A stretch of DNA of 64,000 bases from Peristeroidobacter soli. Its GTDB lineage: Bacteria; Pseudomonadota; Gammaproteobacteria; Steroidobacterales; Steroidobacteraceae. Both the position numbers and the translations under genes were made by a program. Below are positions 16,069 to 29,451 of this stretch, one piece after another; position 1 is the first letter of the stretch; each line of letters starts with the position of its first letter. A model generated the notes under the pieces. The model made no database searches and was not told the DNA's origin. It saw nothing but the letters and a program-made list of their open reading frames with translations. The DNA is taken from positions 310,001-374,000 of the forward strand of contig NZ_RYEV01000005.1 of assembly GCF_004138485.1 (NCBI RefSeq). The letters are read 5' to 3'.

Positions 16069-16989
16069 TTATTCGGTGGTTGGGTCGGGGTACGGAGCGG
16101 TTCGGTCACCGCGGCCCCAGCGCAGCTTCGAGCGCAGCGTGCGATAGTAATCGTGATCGGCGGGATGCAGGAGAGTCACCTTGCCCGCGGCCGGCTGAAC
16201 GATCAGCCGATCGCCTTGAGAGAGAGCGCCGAGCGACACGCCGTCGCAGGTGACCTGGCCGTTGCTGTCGGGCCGATCGAGCAGCCGCACTTCGATGATG
16301 GCATTGCTTCGGACCACGATGGGCCGGTCCGACAAGGTGTGCGGGCAGATTGGTGCCAGCACCATGGCATCCAGTCCCGGATAAAGAATCGGTCCGCCAC
16401 ACGACAGCGCATAAGCGGTCGAACCGGTGGCCGTCGCGATCACCAAGCCGTCGCCGCCGTGCGTGTTCACGTAGCGGCCGTCTATGTAGGTCTCGAAATC
16501 CAGGATGCGACCGGTCTGCCACTTCTGCAGAACGACGTCGTTCAGGCCGTTGCATTGGCGATCCGGCTGGCCGGGCGAGCTCAACGTCGCCTGCAGCATC
16601 GTGCGCTGATCGCTCACATAACGGCCGGCGAGAATCTCATCGACGCGAGTGGCGAGCTCGGTGGGGCCGATGTCGGCCAGAAAACCGAGCCGTCCGCGGT
16701 TGATACCGAGCACCGGCAGACCGCGTGGCGCGGCGAGCCGGGCCGCATGCAGCATCGAGCCGTCGCCGCCGACCGCGATCAAGAGGTCCGCCTTCGTGCA
16801 CAGCTCCGATTCAGGGAGCTGCTCGACGGTGACGCCGCGGTAGTCGACGCTCGTCGCCCCATCGATGAGCACACGCCGCGAGCGGCTGTGCAGATGAGCA
16901 GCGAGAGCCTGTAACGACTCGACGACCCGCGAGTCTCGCGTGTTGCCGATGATGGCGATGGTTTGGAACGGGTGGGGCGCTGCGGGCAT
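16069..16989 (-). CDS. nadK: NAD kinase
   Basis: About 306 residues from the ATG at 16989; a GTG six codons upstream (17007) is an alternative. The signatures are TIAIIGNTRDSRVVESLQAL, the diacylglycerol-kinase-like GGDGSML, GRLGFLADI, NDVVLQK, GDGLVIATATGSTAYALSCGGP and DGVSLGALSQGD. It phosphorylates NAD to NADP using ATP. It is upstream of recN on the same strand, probably one transcript, and divergent from hrcA across a ~260-base spacer. Confidence 0.93.
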   Translation of the reverse strand: MPAAPHPFQTIAIIGNTRDSRVVESLQALAAHLHSRSRRVLIDGATSVDYRGVTVEQLPESELCTKADLLIAVGGDGSMLHAARLAAPRGLPVLGINRGRLGFLADIGPTELATRVDEILAGRYVSDQRTMLQATLSSPGQPDRQCNGLNDVVLQKWQTGRILDFETYIDGRYVNTHGGDGLVIATATGSTAYALSCGGPILYPGLDAMVLAPICPHTLSDRPIVVRSNAIIEVRLLDRPDSNGQVTCDGVSLGALSQGDRLIVQPAAGKVTLLHPADHDYYRTLRSKLRWGRGDRTAPYPDPTTE

Positions 16990-17253
16990 GGATGCGGTTT
17001 TTAGCACGGACCCATGTCAGCCAGCCACGCGAATCCGGTGGCGAAGCGGGGGAGGGGTCACAATATCTCCCGGGTCGAATGTGGTCACGCCTAGGGGGCG
17101 AGCTGCTTGATCCGAGCCCGGCGCCGTGTTTAGCTTACTCGGACAGTCGGGCATCGCAGCGCGGGCTGGTGCAAATTGCCTTCTGTCACATAGGTTTGAG
17201 TCCTAGATGCGGTCGGGGCGTGATGCTTCGATGCAAGCCGCCCGAACCGAACG

Positions 17254-18312
17254 ATGCCGACCCAAAACGACGAATCGCTGAATGAACGCTCGCAGCAGTT
17301 ACTCAGACTGCTGGTCGAGCATTACATCCGCGACGGGCAACCCGTCGGGTCCCGCACGCTGTCGCGTGATCTCGGGCTGAATCTGAGCGCTGCGACCATC
17401 CGCAATGTCATGGCGGATCTGGAAGAGCTCGGCTTCGTCACTTCACCGCATACCTCGGCGGGCCGCGTGCCCACCGACAAGGGTTATCGTTTCTTCGTCG
17501 ACACGCTGCTCAAATATGAGCCGCTCGATGACGAGAAGATCGCCGCGATCCAGACGCGCTTCGGTGAACACTCCGCCGACCATAAATCGCTGGTGGCGGC
17601 GGCGTCGCAGATGTTGTCGAGCGTGACGAGGCTGGCGGGCGTCGTGACCTTGCCGCGTCAGAGTCACTCGGCGCTGAGCCAGATCGAATTCGTGCCGCTG
17701 TCGGATAACCGCGTGCTGGCCATCATGGTCGTGAACGGTCGCGAAGTGCAGAACCGGATCGTGCAGCTGGACCGGCACTACACCTCCGAGGAGCTGCGGC
17801 GCGCGTCGAATTATCTGAACCAGGAATTCGGCGGCAAGGAATTGAGCGCGGTGCGCGAGCACTTGCTGACTCAGCTGAAGGAGACGCGCGAGTCGCTGAA
17901 CCAGGTGATGCTGGACGCGATTCATCTGGCCCAGCACGTGGTCATGCCGAGCCCGATCGGCGGCCGGATGGAATATGTCATTGCCGGCGAAACCAACCTG
18001 ATGAGCTTCGCCGAGTTATCCAACGTCGAGAAGCTGCGGCGTCTGTTCGAGGCGTTCACCCAGCAGCGCGACATCCTGCACCTGCTGGATCTGAGCCTGA
18101 AAGCCGACGGCGTGCAGATCTTCATCGGCCAGGAATCCGGCTACACCATCCTGGACGATTGCAGTCTGGTCACCGCACCCTACACCCTGGATAAGGAAGT
18201 CGTCGGGGTGCTGGGGGTCATCGGTCCGACCCGCATGGCCTATGAACGCATCATCCCCATCGTCGACATCACCGCGAAGCTGCTCGGCTCCGCCTTGAAT
18301 TCTCGCGTCTGA
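17254..18312 (+). CDS. hrcA: Heat-inducible transcription repressor HrcA
   Basis: 352 residues. The N-terminal winged helix contains LNERSQQLLRLLVEHYIRDG, PVGSRTLS, LSAATIRNVMADLEELGF and SAGRVPTDKGYRFFVD. A dimerisation/inserted domain and the conserved C-terminal RMAYERIIPIVDITAKLL follow. HrcA represses heat-shock genes by binding CIRCE elements. I found no CIRCE inverted repeat upstream of hrcA, grpE, dnaK or dnaJ here, so its targets (usually groESL) are probably elsewhere. It precedes grpE, dnaK and dnaJ on the same strand. Confidence 0.93.
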   Translation: MPTQNDESLNERSQQLLRLLVEHYIRDGQPVGSRTLSRDLGLNLSAATIRNVMADLEELGFVTSPHTSAGRVPTDKGYRFFVDTLLKYEPLDDEKIAAIQTRFGEHSADHKSLVAAASQMLSSVTRLAGVVTLPRQSHSALSQIEFVPLSDNRVLAIMVVNGREVQNRIVQLDRHYTSEELRRASNYLNQEFGGKELSAVREHLLTQLKETRESLNQVMLDAIHLAQHVVMPSPIGGRMEYVIAGETNLMSFAELSNVEKLRRLFEAFTQQRDILHLLDLSLKADGVQIFIGQESGYTILDDCSLVTAPYTLDKEVVGVLGVIGPTRMAYERIIPIVDITAKLLGSALNSRV

Positions 18313-18470
18313 GTCGCCATTCCCGTCGCGCCTGACTGTCCCCTGAAGCGGTCAGGCATGAGGTCGGCCGCCTGATCAGGCAGAATGCCGCCCCTTTGAG
18401 AAACCGCGCGTCCCGCCACCGGCGTTGCCAGCCGGGCACGGGGCCCTTTTTGCGATAGGAGAATTCATTC

Positions 18471-18989
18471 ATGAGCACGCCCAACGAGCAGGATCGCCCG
18501 CCCGGCAGCGACGCGGCCCAGGCAGCGCAGCCTGGCGATCTGGCGACCGCGCTGGCCGCCGCCGAAGCCCGAGCCCTGGAAAGCCGCGATCTGTACATGC
18601 GCGCGCTCGCCGAGATGGAAAATATTCGCAAGCGTGCGTCGCGCGATGTAGAGCAGGCGCATAAGTACGCCGTCGACCGCTTTGCCAACGATCTGGTGGC
18701 CGTGAAGGACAGCCTGGAGCTCGGCCTGCTGGCCGCCGGCGATGCGCAGACCCTGCGCGCCGGCACCGAAGCCACCCTGAAATTGCTGGCCAAGGCCTTC
18801 GAGAAGAACGGTCTGACCGAGATCGACCCCCTGGGGCAGCAGTTCAATCCGGAGCACCACGAAGCCATGGCCATGCAGCCTTCGGCCGAGCACGTTCCGG
18901 ACAGCGTCACTCAGGTGGTGCAGAAGGGGTACCAGCTGAACGGCCGGTTGCTCCGTCCGGCACGCGTAATCGTCGCCCGGGCGCCCTGA
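18471..18989 (+). CDS. grpE: Nucleotide exchange factor GrpE
   Basis: 172 residues. A flexible N-terminus is followed by a long helix (LATALAAAEARALESRDLYM) and the family motif RALAEMENIRKRASRDVEQA. The C-terminal beta domain contains LTEIDPLGQQFNPEHHEAM and the VVQKGYQLNGRLLRPARVIVA signature. GrpE dimers exchange ADP from DnaK. An AGGAG site precedes the start. The next gene is dnaK, 154 bases downstream. Confidence 0.95.
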   Translation: MSTPNEQDRPPGSDAAQAAQPGDLATALAAAEARALESRDLYMRALAEMENIRKRASRDVEQAHKYAVDRFANDLVAVKDSLELGLLAAGDAQTLRAGTEATLKLLAKAFEKNGLTEIDPLGQQFNPEHHEAMAMQPSAEHVPDSVTQVVQKGYQLNGRLLRPARVIVARAP

Positions 18990-19143
18990 TCGTCTGTCAG
19001 CGGGGGCTTGTAAACGCCGGCACGGTCCGCAGATATCACGGCAAGACGGCCGGAGTTGCAGGCAGAACGCGCGCGACCTGGCCAGACTTACAGACTTCAA
19101 TTCGACAATTACTAACGGATAATTTGCAGGAGAGATTACGGCC

Positions 19144-21072
19144 ATGAGCAAAGTCATCGGCATCGACCTCGGCACGACCAACTCGTGCGTCGCGATCATG
19201 GAAGGCGGCAAGCCGCGCGTGATCGAAAACAGCGAAGGTGATCGCACCACGCCGTCGATCGTGGCGTTCACCAAGGACAATGAAGTGCTGGTCGGCCAGT
19301 CGGCCAAGCGCCAGGCGGTGACCAATCCGCAGAACACCCTGTTCGCGATCAAGCGCCTCATCGGCCGTCGCTTCGACGACCATGTCGTGCAGAAGGACGT
19401 CGACATGGTGCCCTACAAGATCGCCAAGGCCGACAACGGCGATGCCTGGGTGGAAGTGCAGGGCAAGAAGATGGCGCCGCAGGAAATCTCCGCGCGCATC
19501 CTGCAGAAGATGAAGAAGACCGCCGAAGACTTTCTCGGCACCACGGTCACTGAAGCCGTCATCACCGTGCCGGCTTACTTCAACGACTCGCAGCGTCAGG
19601 CGACCAAAGACGCCGGCCGCATCGCCGGCTTGAACGTCAAGCGCATCATCAACGAGCCGACCGCGGCTGCGCTGGCCTATGGCCTCGACAAGCAGGGCGG
19701 CGATCGCAAGATCGCGGTGTATGACCTGGGTGGCGGCACGTTCGACGTGTCCATCATCGAAGTGGCCGATGTCGACGGCGAGCGTCAGTTCGAAGTGCTC
19801 GCCACCAACGGCGACACGTTCCTCGGCGGCGAGGACTTCGACAAGCGCGTCATCGACTATCTCGGCGAAGAGTTCAAGAAGGAAAGCGGCGTCGACGTGC
19901 GTCGCGATCCGCTGGCCATGCAGCGCCTGAAGGAAGCGGCCGAAAAGGCCAAGATCGAACTGTCCTCCAGCCAGCAGACCGAAATCAATCTGCCGTACAT
20001 CACGGCCGATGCTTCCGGTCCGAAGCACCTCAACATCAAGCTGACGCGCGCCAAGCTCGAGTCGCTGGTCGAGGATCTGGTGACCAAGACGGTCGAGCCG
20101 TGCCGGATCGCGCTGAAGGACGCGGGCTTGTCGATCAAGGACATTTCCGAAGTGATCCTGGTCGGCGGTCAGACCCGCATGCCGTTGGTGCAGAAGGCGG
20201 TGAAGGATTTCTTCGGCCAGGAGCCGCGCAAGGACGTGAACCCGGATGAAGCCGTGGCCGTCGGTGCCGCGATTCAGGGCGGCGTGCTGTCCGGCGAAGT
20301 GAAGGACGTGCTGCTGCTCGACGTGACGCCGCTGTCGCTCGGTATCGAGACGCTCGGTGGCGTGATGACCAAGCTGATCGAGAAGAACACCACGATTCCC
20401 ACCAAGGCGAATCAGACCTTCTCGACCGCCGACGACAACCAGGGCGCCGTGACCATTCACGTGCTCCAGGGTGAGCGTCAGCGCGCGCACGACAACAAGT
20501 CGCTGGGCCAGTTCAACCTGGAAGGCATTCCGCCGGCGCCGCGTGGCATGCCGCAGATCGAAGTCACGTTCGACATCGATGCCAACGGCATCCTGAACGT
20601 GTCGGCGAAGGACAAGGCCACCGCCAAGGAACAGAAGATCGTCATCAAGGCCTCGAGCGGTCTGAACGAGGACGAGATCAAGCGAATGGTGAAGGACGCC
20701 GAGGCGCACGCCGAGGAAGATCGCAAGTTCCGCGAGTTGGTCGAGTCGCGTAACAAGGCCGACGCGCTGGTGCACGGGACCGAGAAGGCGTTGAAGGATC
20801 TGGGCGAGAAGGTACCGCCCGCCGATCGCGCCAACATCGAAAATGCCGTGTCCGATCTGAAGCGCGCCCTGGGCGAGGACGACAAGGACATCATCGACAA
20901 GAAGGCGGCTGAAGTGAGCCGTCTGGCTGCGGCCCTGGCGCAGCAGTCCGCTGAAGCTGGCGCTGGCCCCGGACCGGGCCCGCAAGGCGCGGCGGGTGGC
21001 GGTGGCGCGGGCGGCGGCAACGAGGACGTGCTCGATGCCGAGTTCGAAGAAGTCAAAGACAAGAAGAAATAA
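19144..21072 (+). CDS. dnaK: Chaperone DnaK (Hsp70)
   Basis: 642 residues. The ATPase domain carries [24 protein letters not shown] and VGGQTRMP. The substrate domain (~390-500) has [16 protein letters not shown], and a helical lid follows. The C-terminal tail is Gly/Ala-rich and ends in the EEVKDKKK-type acidic/basic terminus used for co-chaperone contacts. The 154-base gap after grpE contains CTTGTAA at 19007, a weak match to a sigma-32 -35 element, without a convincing -10. A strong hairpin after the stop probably reduces read-through to dnaJ. Confidence 0.97.
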   Translation: MSKVIGIDLGTTNSCVAIMEGGKPRVIENSEGDRTTPSIVAFTKDNEVLVGQSAKRQAVTNPQNTLFAIKRLIGRRFDDHVVQKDVDMVPYKIAKADNGDAWVEVQGKKMAPQEISARILQKMKKTAEDFLGTTVTEAVITVPAYFNDSQRQATKDAGRIAGLNVKRIINEPTAAALAYGLDKQGGDRKIAVYDLGGGTFDVSIIEVADVDGERQFEVLATNGDTFLGGEDFDKRVIDYLGEEFKKESGVDVRRDPLAMQRLKEAAEKAKIELSSSQQTEINLPYITADASGPKHLNIKLTRAKLESLVEDLVTKTVEPCRIALKDAGLSIKDISEVILVGGQTRMPLVQKAVKDFFGQEPRKDVNPDEAVAVGAAIQGGVLSGEVKDVLLLDVTPLSLGIETLGGVMTKLIEKNTTIPTKANQTFSTADDNQGAVTIHVLQGERQRAHDNKSLGQFNLEGIPPAPRGMPQIEVTFDIDANGILNVSAKDKATAKEQKIVIKASSGLNEDEIKRMVKDAEAHAEEDRKFRELVESRNKADALVHGTEKALKDLGEKVPPADRANIENAVSDLKRALGEDDKDIIDKKAAEVSRLAAALAQQSAEAGAGPGPGPQGAAGGGGAGGGNEDVLDAEFEEVKDKKK

Positions 21073-21082
21073 TCCAACGCAG

Positions 21083-21116
21083 CGGGCCCAGGGGACAGTC
21101 ATGTCTCCTGGGCCCG
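21083..21116 (+). terminator. Hairpin between dnaK and dnaJ (terminator/attenuator)
   Basis: A 15-bp stem with one G-T pair: CGGGCCCAGG plus GGACA, loop GTCA, then TGTCT plus CCTGGGCCCG, followed by ACTTGTTT. Its position 11 bases after the dnaK stop suggests partial termination that keeps DnaJ below DnaK levels. Confidence 0.7.
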
Positions 21117-21193
21117 ACTTGTTTATCAGTGGCGTGGGGCCGGCGACCGCAGGCATCATGCGCCACGTCTGGGATGGGGTCTGAACCGCGAAA

Positions 21194-22321
21194 ATGTCCA
21201 AGCGCGACTACTACAAGGTGCTCGATGTAGCCCGCACGGCCACGGAGGCCGAGATCAAGAAGTCTTATCGCCGTCTGGCGATGAAGTTTCATCCCGACCG
21301 CAATCCCAACGACGCCGAAGCCGAAGAGAAATTCAAGGAGTGCAAGGAAGCGTACGAGGTGCTGACCGACGCGCAGAAGCGCGCCATTTACGATCAGCAC
21401 GGTCATGACGGCCTCGCGGCCCGGGGCGGCGGCGGTGGCTTCAGCGCCTCCGACGCGTTCAGCGACATTTTCGGCGATGTGTTTGGTGACATTTTCGGCG
21501 GCGGTCGTCGCGGCGGACGTCAGCAGGTGTTTCGTGGCGCCGATCTGCGCTACGACCTCGAGCTGGATCTCGAGCAGGCCGTGTTCGGCCATTCCTCGGA
21601 TATCGAATTCACCACGCTCGCCGAGTGCGAGCCGTGTCAGGGCTCGGGCGCCGCGCCCGGCTCCAAGCCGGTGACCTGCGACACCTGTAACGGTGCCGGT
21701 CAGGTCCGCATGCAGCAGGGTTTCTTCGCGGTTCAGCAGACCTGCCCGCGCTGTAAAGGCCGCGGCCAGATCATCAGTCAGCCGTGCGATTCCTGCCTGG
21801 GGCAGGGCCGGCTGCGCAAGAAGAAATCGCTCAACATCAAAGTCCCGCAAGGCGTCGACAATGGCGACCGCATTCGCCTGACCGGCGAAGGCGAGGCCGG
21901 CCGCAACGGCGGCCCGCCGGGCGATCTCTACGTCGAGATCCGCGTCAAGGAACATCCGATTTTCGAGCGCGACGGCAGTCATCTGTCGTGCGAAGTGCCG
22001 GTGAGCTTCGTCACAGCGAGTCTCGGTGGCGCGATCGACGTGCCGACGCTCGGCGGCAATGTCGAATTGAAAGTCCCGGGAGAGACGCAGTCCGGCCGGG
22101 TGTTCCGCCTGAAAGAGAAGGGCGTGAAGCCGGTGCGTGGCGGAGCGACGGGTGATCTGTTCTGTCGGGTCGTGGTCGAGACGCCGGTCAATCTCTCCGA
22201 CCATCAGAAAGAACTGCTGCGCGCCTTCGATGCGTCCCTGCAGGACAGCCGGCGCAGCCACAGCCCGCGTGAGAGCACGTGGCTGGACGGCGTCAAACGT
22301 TTCTTCGACATCGGAAGCTGA
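21194..22321 (+). CDS. dnaJ: Chaperone DnaJ (Hsp40)
   Basis: 375 residues. The J domain (1-70) has the catalytic HPD ([10 protein letters not shown]). A Gly/Phe-rich linker ([20 protein letters not shown]) follows. The zinc domain has four C-x2-C-x-G-x-G type repeats ([32 protein letters not shown]), ahead of the two C-terminal beta domains. It delivers substrates to DnaK and stimulates its ATPase. All motifs are intact. dapB starts eight bases after the stop, an arrangement seen in related gammaproteobacteria. Confidence 0.96.
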   Translation: MSKRDYYKVLDVARTATEAEIKKSYRRLAMKFHPDRNPNDAEAEEKFKECKEAYEVLTDAQKRAIYDQHGHDGLAARGGGGGFSASDAFSDIFGDVFGDIFGGGRRGGRQQVFRGADLRYDLELDLEQAVFGHSSDIEFTTLAECEPCQGSGAAPGSKPVTCDTCNGAGQVRMQQGFFAVQQTCPRCKGRGQIISQPCDSCLGQGRLRKKKSLNIKVPQGVDNGDRIRLTGEGEAGRNGGPPGDLYVEIRVKEHPIFERDGSHLSCEVPVSFVTASLGGAIDVPTLGGNVELKVPGETQSGRVFRLKEKGVKPVRGGATGDLFCRVVVETPVNLSDHQKELLRAFDASLQDSRRSHSPRESTWLDGVKRFFDIGS

Positions 22322-22329
22322 TTCAAGCG

Positions 22330-23145
22330 ATGGCCGACAACTCTTTGCAGATCGCCGTGCTCGGCGTCAGCGGCCGCATGGGTCGTGCATTGCTGAGCGC
22401 GATCGACGAAGCGCCGGGCGCCAGGCTCAGTGGCGCGTCGGCCTCGGCGAGCAGCCGCTGGCTGGGCAAGGACGCGAGCGACGCAGGCGGCGGCGGTCCC
22501 CAGCGCAATGTCGCGGTCGAGGCTGATCCGGCGGCGGCGCTGCGCAATGCGCAGGTCGCCATTGATTTCACATTGCCCGAAGCGACCGCCGCGAATCTCG
22601 CCGCATGTGTCGCGGCCAGGTGTCCCGTCGTCATCGGCACGACCGGTCACAGCGAAGCGGTGCGGGCCCAGATCGCGGCCGCGGCGCACTCCATTCCCAT
22701 CGTGATGGCGCCGAACATGAGCCTGGGCGTGAACCTGTTGCTCAAGCTCGTTGAATTGGCGGCCAGCAAGCTCGACGCCGATTACGACATCGAAGTGTTC
22801 GAGGCGCATCACCGGAACAAGAAAGATGCACCCTCGGGAACGGCGCTGGCACTCGGTGCGGCGGCGGCCGACGGGCGAGATGTCAAATTGGCGGACGCGG
22901 CTGAATATTCCCGCCATGGAAATACCGGTGCGCGTCCCCGTGGCTCCATCGGCTTCTCGGTATTCCGGGGTGGTGATGTGGTCGGCGACCACACCGTCAC
23001 GTTTGCCGGCATCGGCGAGCGCATCGAGCTGACTCATCGCGCCAGCGATCGGCTCGCTTTCGCGCGCGGCGCGGTCAAAGCCGCGCGATGGCTGGTGGGC
23101 AAGTCGCCCGGCCTGTATTCGATGCAGGACGTGCTCGGTCTGTAG
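22330..23145 (+). CDS. dapB: 4-hydroxy-tetrahydrodipicolinate reductase
   Basis: 271 residues from the ATG at 22330. The Rossmann motif GVSGRMGRAL is at the N-terminus; GTTGH, APNMSLGVNLL and the catalytic signature EAHHRNKKDAPSGTAL follow in order. It reduces HTPA with NAD(P)H in lysine and diaminopimelate synthesis. A slightly Ala/Ser-rich insertion (~34-50) lies after the first beta-strand. It follows dnaJ with an eight-base gap and likely shares its transcript. Confidence 0.94.
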   Translation: MADNSLQIAVLGVSGRMGRALLSAIDEAPGARLSGASASASSRWLGKDASDAGGGGPQRNVAVEADPAAALRNAQVAIDFTLPEATAANLAACVAARCPVVIGTTGHSEAVRAQIAAAAHSIPIVMAPNMSLGVNLLLKLVELAASKLDADYDIEVFEAHHRNKKDAPSGTALALGAAAADGRDVKLADAAEYSRHGNTGARPRGSIGFSVFRGGDVVGDHTVTFAGIGERIELTHRASDRLAFARGAVKAARWLVGKSPGLYSMQDVLGL

Positions 23146-23198
23146 TTCGGGCGCCAGCCCTTTAAATCCGGCTAGCTTGCTCAACCTTGGGCTCGAGC

Positions 23199-23231
23199 CG
23201 GAGGGGACAGATTTAAAATCTGTCCCCTCCG
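23199..23231. repeat. 33-bp palindrome (possible dispersed repeat)
   Basis: CGGAGGGGACAGATTT is followed by one base and its exact reverse complement, giving 16-bp perfect arms. A further TCCGGCT (23166-23172)/AGCCGGA (23196-23202) pair overlaps its left side. The GGGGACAGATTT core resembles palindromes that recur in many proteobacterial intergenic regions (from memory). It lies between dapB and carA and may end the dapB transcript. Confidence 0.6.
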
Positions 23232-23388
23232 CTGGTGACAGACACGCGCATTTCGCTTTCATCACCTGGGCGACTCGCGTAGACTGCCGTCTTCAGCACG
23301 CGGTGAAATCACTTGTGGCGGGATCGGGCCTTAGGCGCCCATCTCGTCTTCCGCATGCGTGTCTGAAACAGATGACATCGGGAGCTAC

Positions 23389-24594
23389 ATGAACCACACC
23401 GGTAACGTGGCCGCTGTACTGGCACTCGAGGACGGGACCGTTTTCCACGGCCGCTCCATCGGCGCCAAAGGCAACACGACGGGCGAGGTGGTGTTCAACA
23501 CCGCCATGACGGGCTATCAGGAAATCCTCACGGACCCGTCCTATTGCAGACAGATTGTTACTCTCACCTATCCGCACATCGGGAACACGGGCACCAATCC
23601 GGAAGACCTGGAAGCGGCATCGGTGTACGCGGCCGGTCTGATCATTCGCGATCTGCCGGCCGTCCATTCCAACTGGCGCGCCTCGGAATCCCTGGAGAGT
23701 TTTCTCCAGCGCGGCAAGATCGTCGCCATCGCGGACATCGACACTCGCAAGCTGACGCGAATCCTTCGTGAGAAGGGCGCGCTCGCCGGTTGCATCATGA
23801 CGGGCGAGAAGGTCGATGCGCAGGCGGCGGTGCATGCCGCGCGCAAGTTCCCCGGCTTGAAGGGCATGGACCTGGCGAAGGTCGTGTCTACCAAGCGCGT
23901 GTATCAATGGAACGAAGGCACCAACTGGGGTGAGCATCAGGGCCCGAAGTCGCGTCCGGGCCAGCGAGTGCATGTGGTCGCTTATGACTACGGCATCAAG
24001 CGCAACATCCTGCGTTGCCTCGCCGATCAGGGCGCGCGTGTCACCGTCGTGCCGGCACAGACGCCGGCCGACAAAGTGCTCGCGATGAATCCGGACGGCA
24101 TCTTCCTGTCCAACGGTCCCGGCGATCCGGAGCCGTGCACCTACGCCATCGAGGCGATCAAGAAATTCCTCGAGACCGACATTCCGGTGTTCGGCATCTG
24201 TCTCGGCCACCAGCTGCTGGGACTGGCGAGCGATGCGAAGACGGTGAAGATGAAGTTCGGCCATCACGGCGCCAATCATCCGGTGCAGGACATGGCTTCC
24301 GGCCGCGTGCTGATCTCCAGCCAGAATCACGGCTTCGCGGTCGATGAGAGCACGCTCGGTCCGAACGTGAAGGTGACTCACAAGTCGCTGTTCGATGGCT
24401 CGCTGCAAGGCATCGAGCGCACCGACTGTCCGGCCTTCAGCTTCCAGGGCCATCCCGAGGCGGCGCCGGGCCCGCAGGACGTGGGCCAGCTGTTCACCAA
24501 GTTCACCACCATGATCCACCAGCGGCTCGCCAGTGCGCAGTCCGCTCAGAACCCGGCCGCCGCCAAAGACGGTCGCCGCGCCGCCGAAGGTTGA
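23389..24594 (+). CDS. carA: Carbamoyl-phosphate synthase small subunit
   Basis: 401 residues from the ATG at 23389, which has GGGAG upstream; a GTG ten codons earlier is also open. The N-terminal domain shows [16 protein letters not shown] and [18 protein letters not shown]. The class-I glutaminase has the catalytic Cys in [11 protein letters not shown] and the His/Glu pair in GHPEAAPGP. It hydrolyses glutamine and channels ammonia to CarB for arginine and pyrimidine synthesis. A ~20-residue Ala-rich tail extends past the usual end. Confidence 0.96.
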   Translation: MNHTGNVAAVLALEDGTVFHGRSIGAKGNTTGEVVFNTAMTGYQEILTDPSYCRQIVTLTYPHIGNTGTNPEDLEAASVYAAGLIIRDLPAVHSNWRASESLESFLQRGKIVAIADIDTRKLTRILREKGALAGCIMTGEKVDAQAAVHAARKFPGLKGMDLAKVVSTKRVYQWNEGTNWGEHQGPKSRPGQRVHVVAYDYGIKRNILRCLADQGARVTVVPAQTPADKVLAMNPDGIFLSNGPGDPEPCTYAIEAIKKFLETDIPVFGICLGHQLLGLASDAKTVKMKFGHHGANHPVQDMASGRVLISSQNHGFAVDESTLGPNVKVTHKSLFDGSLQGIERTDCPAFSFQGHPEAAPGPQDVGQLFTKFTTMIHQRLASAQSAQNPAAAKDGRRAAEG

Positions 24595-24606
24595 CGAACA
24601 CCCGAC

Positions 24607-27869
<3,263 letters not shown>

Positions 27870-27873
<4 letters not shown>

Positions 27874-28346
27874 AACGTCTGCCGTTGACTTTGAAAGGCG
27901 CCGAGAAGCTGCGCGCCGAACTGAAGCGTTTGAAGAGCGAAGATCGTCCGCGCGTGATCCAGGCGATTGCCGAGGCGCGCGCGCATGGCGACTTGAGCGA
28001 GAACGCGGAGTATCACGCCGCGCGCGAGCAGCAGAGTTTCATCGAAGGCCGCATCAAGGACATCGAGGCGCACCTGTCGAACTCGGAGATCATCGACGTC
28101 GCTTCGTTGCCGGCCACGGACAAAGTGGTGTTCGGCGCGACGCTCGACCTGGAAGATGAAGACACCGGCAACAAGGTGCTCTATCAGATCGTCGGCGACG
28201 CCGAGGCTGATATCAAACAGGGCCTGATCTCCGTGTCGTCACCGATCGCGCGCGCGCTGGTCGGTAAGTCGAAAGGCGATGTCGTGGACGTGGTGGCGCC
28301 GAACGGCACCAAGAGCTACGAGATCGTTGCGGTCCGATACCAGTAG
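27870..28346 (+). CDS. greA: Transcription elongation factor GreA
   Basis: 158 residues starting at GTG inside the carB stop (GTGA). The coiled-coil N-terminal domain has [17 protein letters not shown], the basic/acidic tip [20 protein letters not shown] with the catalytic acidic residues, and [15 protein letters not shown]. The C-terminal FKBP-like domain ends [14 protein letters not shown]...YEIVAVRY. It reactivates backtracked RNA polymerase by stimulating transcript cleavage. Coupling to carB is direct. Confidence 0.96.
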
Positions 28347-28536
28347 CTCATAACGCGGCCACATTGTTTTTTGTCAGCTCGCCGCTGGCCCTGATCAAGA
28401 ACCGACAGTTTCATCCGCGACCTTCGAGTGACTTGGAACGGCTGTGGCTGATTGATCGGCGGCTCGTCGGGCGGGCTCGGCGGCAGCGATATTGTTGGCG
28501 CCCAGGAATGGGCGCTGACGAAGTAGGGCACACCAT

Positions 28537-29028
28537 ATGGCTATCAGTGGAATCGAGGCAGCTCAGCCCGAGCGCCGCGCTTCGCGGCTGCTCGAGTTCA
28601 GCGCGACGTTCCTGGTCACGCTCTGGGCCGGCTCGTTGTGGACGGTCTGCGGCATCGTCGCGCCTCAACTGTTCGCGACGCTGCCGGAGCGCCGGCTCGC
28701 CGGTCAGATGGCCGCGCGGCTGTTTCACATCGAGACGTGGTTGGGCGTCGTCATCGCGATTCTGCTGATCGCCATCTTCGCCGCCCGCGGGGCCTTTGCC
28801 GCCGGCAGGGCATTCGCCGCCGGCAGGGCCAAGACGATTCTCTGGTTGATCCTGCTGACCGCCGCCGCGCCATTATCCAGCGAGCTGATTCTCGGCCCGA
28901 TGATGAACGCGGCTCGCGAAGCGAACGACATGGCCCGCTTCGGGATGCTTCACGGCGTCTCCGCCGTGCTGTTTCTGATCGCTTGTCTGAGCGCGCTGGC
29001 GCTGATGTGGAAGGCGCGCCAACAGTGA
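28537..29028 (+). CDS. DUF4149-type inner-membrane protein
   Basis: 163 residues with four predicted TM helices: ~20-45 (FSATFLVTLWAGSLWTVCGIV), ~68-88 (WLGVVIAILLIAIFAARGAF), ~100-115 and ~138-158 (VSAVLFLIACLSALALMW). A short tandem AFAAGRAFAAGRA lies between helices 2 and 3. Members of this family commonly follow carB-greA in gammaproteobacteria. Function unknown. The 190-base gap after greA holds nothing recognisable. Confidence 0.75.
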   Translation: MAISGIEAAQPERRASRLLEFSATFLVTLWAGSLWTVCGIVAPQLFATLPERRLAGQMAARLFHIETWLGVVIAILLIAIFAARGAFAAGRAFAAGRAKTILWLILLTAAAPLSSELILGPMMNAAREANDMARFGMLHGVSAVLFLIACLSALALMWKARQQ

Positions 29029-29139
29029 TGGGTACGTGGATGTACCCCGCCGCCGCAGGTGGCGAGCGAGAGGCAAAAGTCACGCCTTTTGCCGACTCGC
29101 ACGAGGGTCGTGGCAGCATGCCCGATCCCGAGTTTTCAA

Positions 29140-29451
29140 TCATTCCGCCGGCAGAATGATCTTCGGCTTGTCCTTGTGCGGACGATAGAACACACCCACG
29201 TTGCCGATGCGCTGTACCAAAGAACTGCCGCTTTGTTTGGCCAGTTCGGCGAGAATGTTGTCCCGCTCCTCACGATCGCCGACGCGGGCTTTCACTTTCA
29301 CCAACTCGTGGGCGCCGAGTGCGACGTCGAATTCCTTCGAGACCCCGGCGGACAGGCCGCCCGAGCCGATGAGAATGATGGGATCGCGGCCATGGGCGAG
29401 GCCACGGAGGTACTTTTTCTGCTTTTCGGAAAGCTGCTGAGCTGAAGTCAT
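29140..29451 (-). CDS. yhbY: Ribosome assembly RNA-binding protein YhbY
   Basis: 103 residues, one CRM domain: [38 protein letters not shown] and the C-terminal [19 protein letters not shown]. It binds the pre-50S subunit and helps its assembly. Its ATG overlaps the rlmE ATG on the opposite strand (shared bases in CATG at 29449-29452), so each 5' untranslated region lies inside the other gene. Confidence 0.92.
   Translation of the reverse strand: MTSAQQLSEKQKKYLRGLAHGRDPIILIGSGGLSAGVSKEFDVALGAHELVKVKARVGDREERDNILAELAKQSGSSLVQRIGNVGVFYRPHKDKPKIILPAE

Noticed and set aside
17008-17253. CIRCE element for HrcA
   Set aside because: TTAGCAC occurs near 17002, but the matching inverted GAGTGCTAA half-site is absent here and before grpE and dnaK.
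19007-19036. Sigma-32 promoter upstream of dnaK
   Set aside because: CTTGTAA resembles a -35 element, but no CCCCAT-like -10 lies at the right distance, so it is mentioned only as weak.
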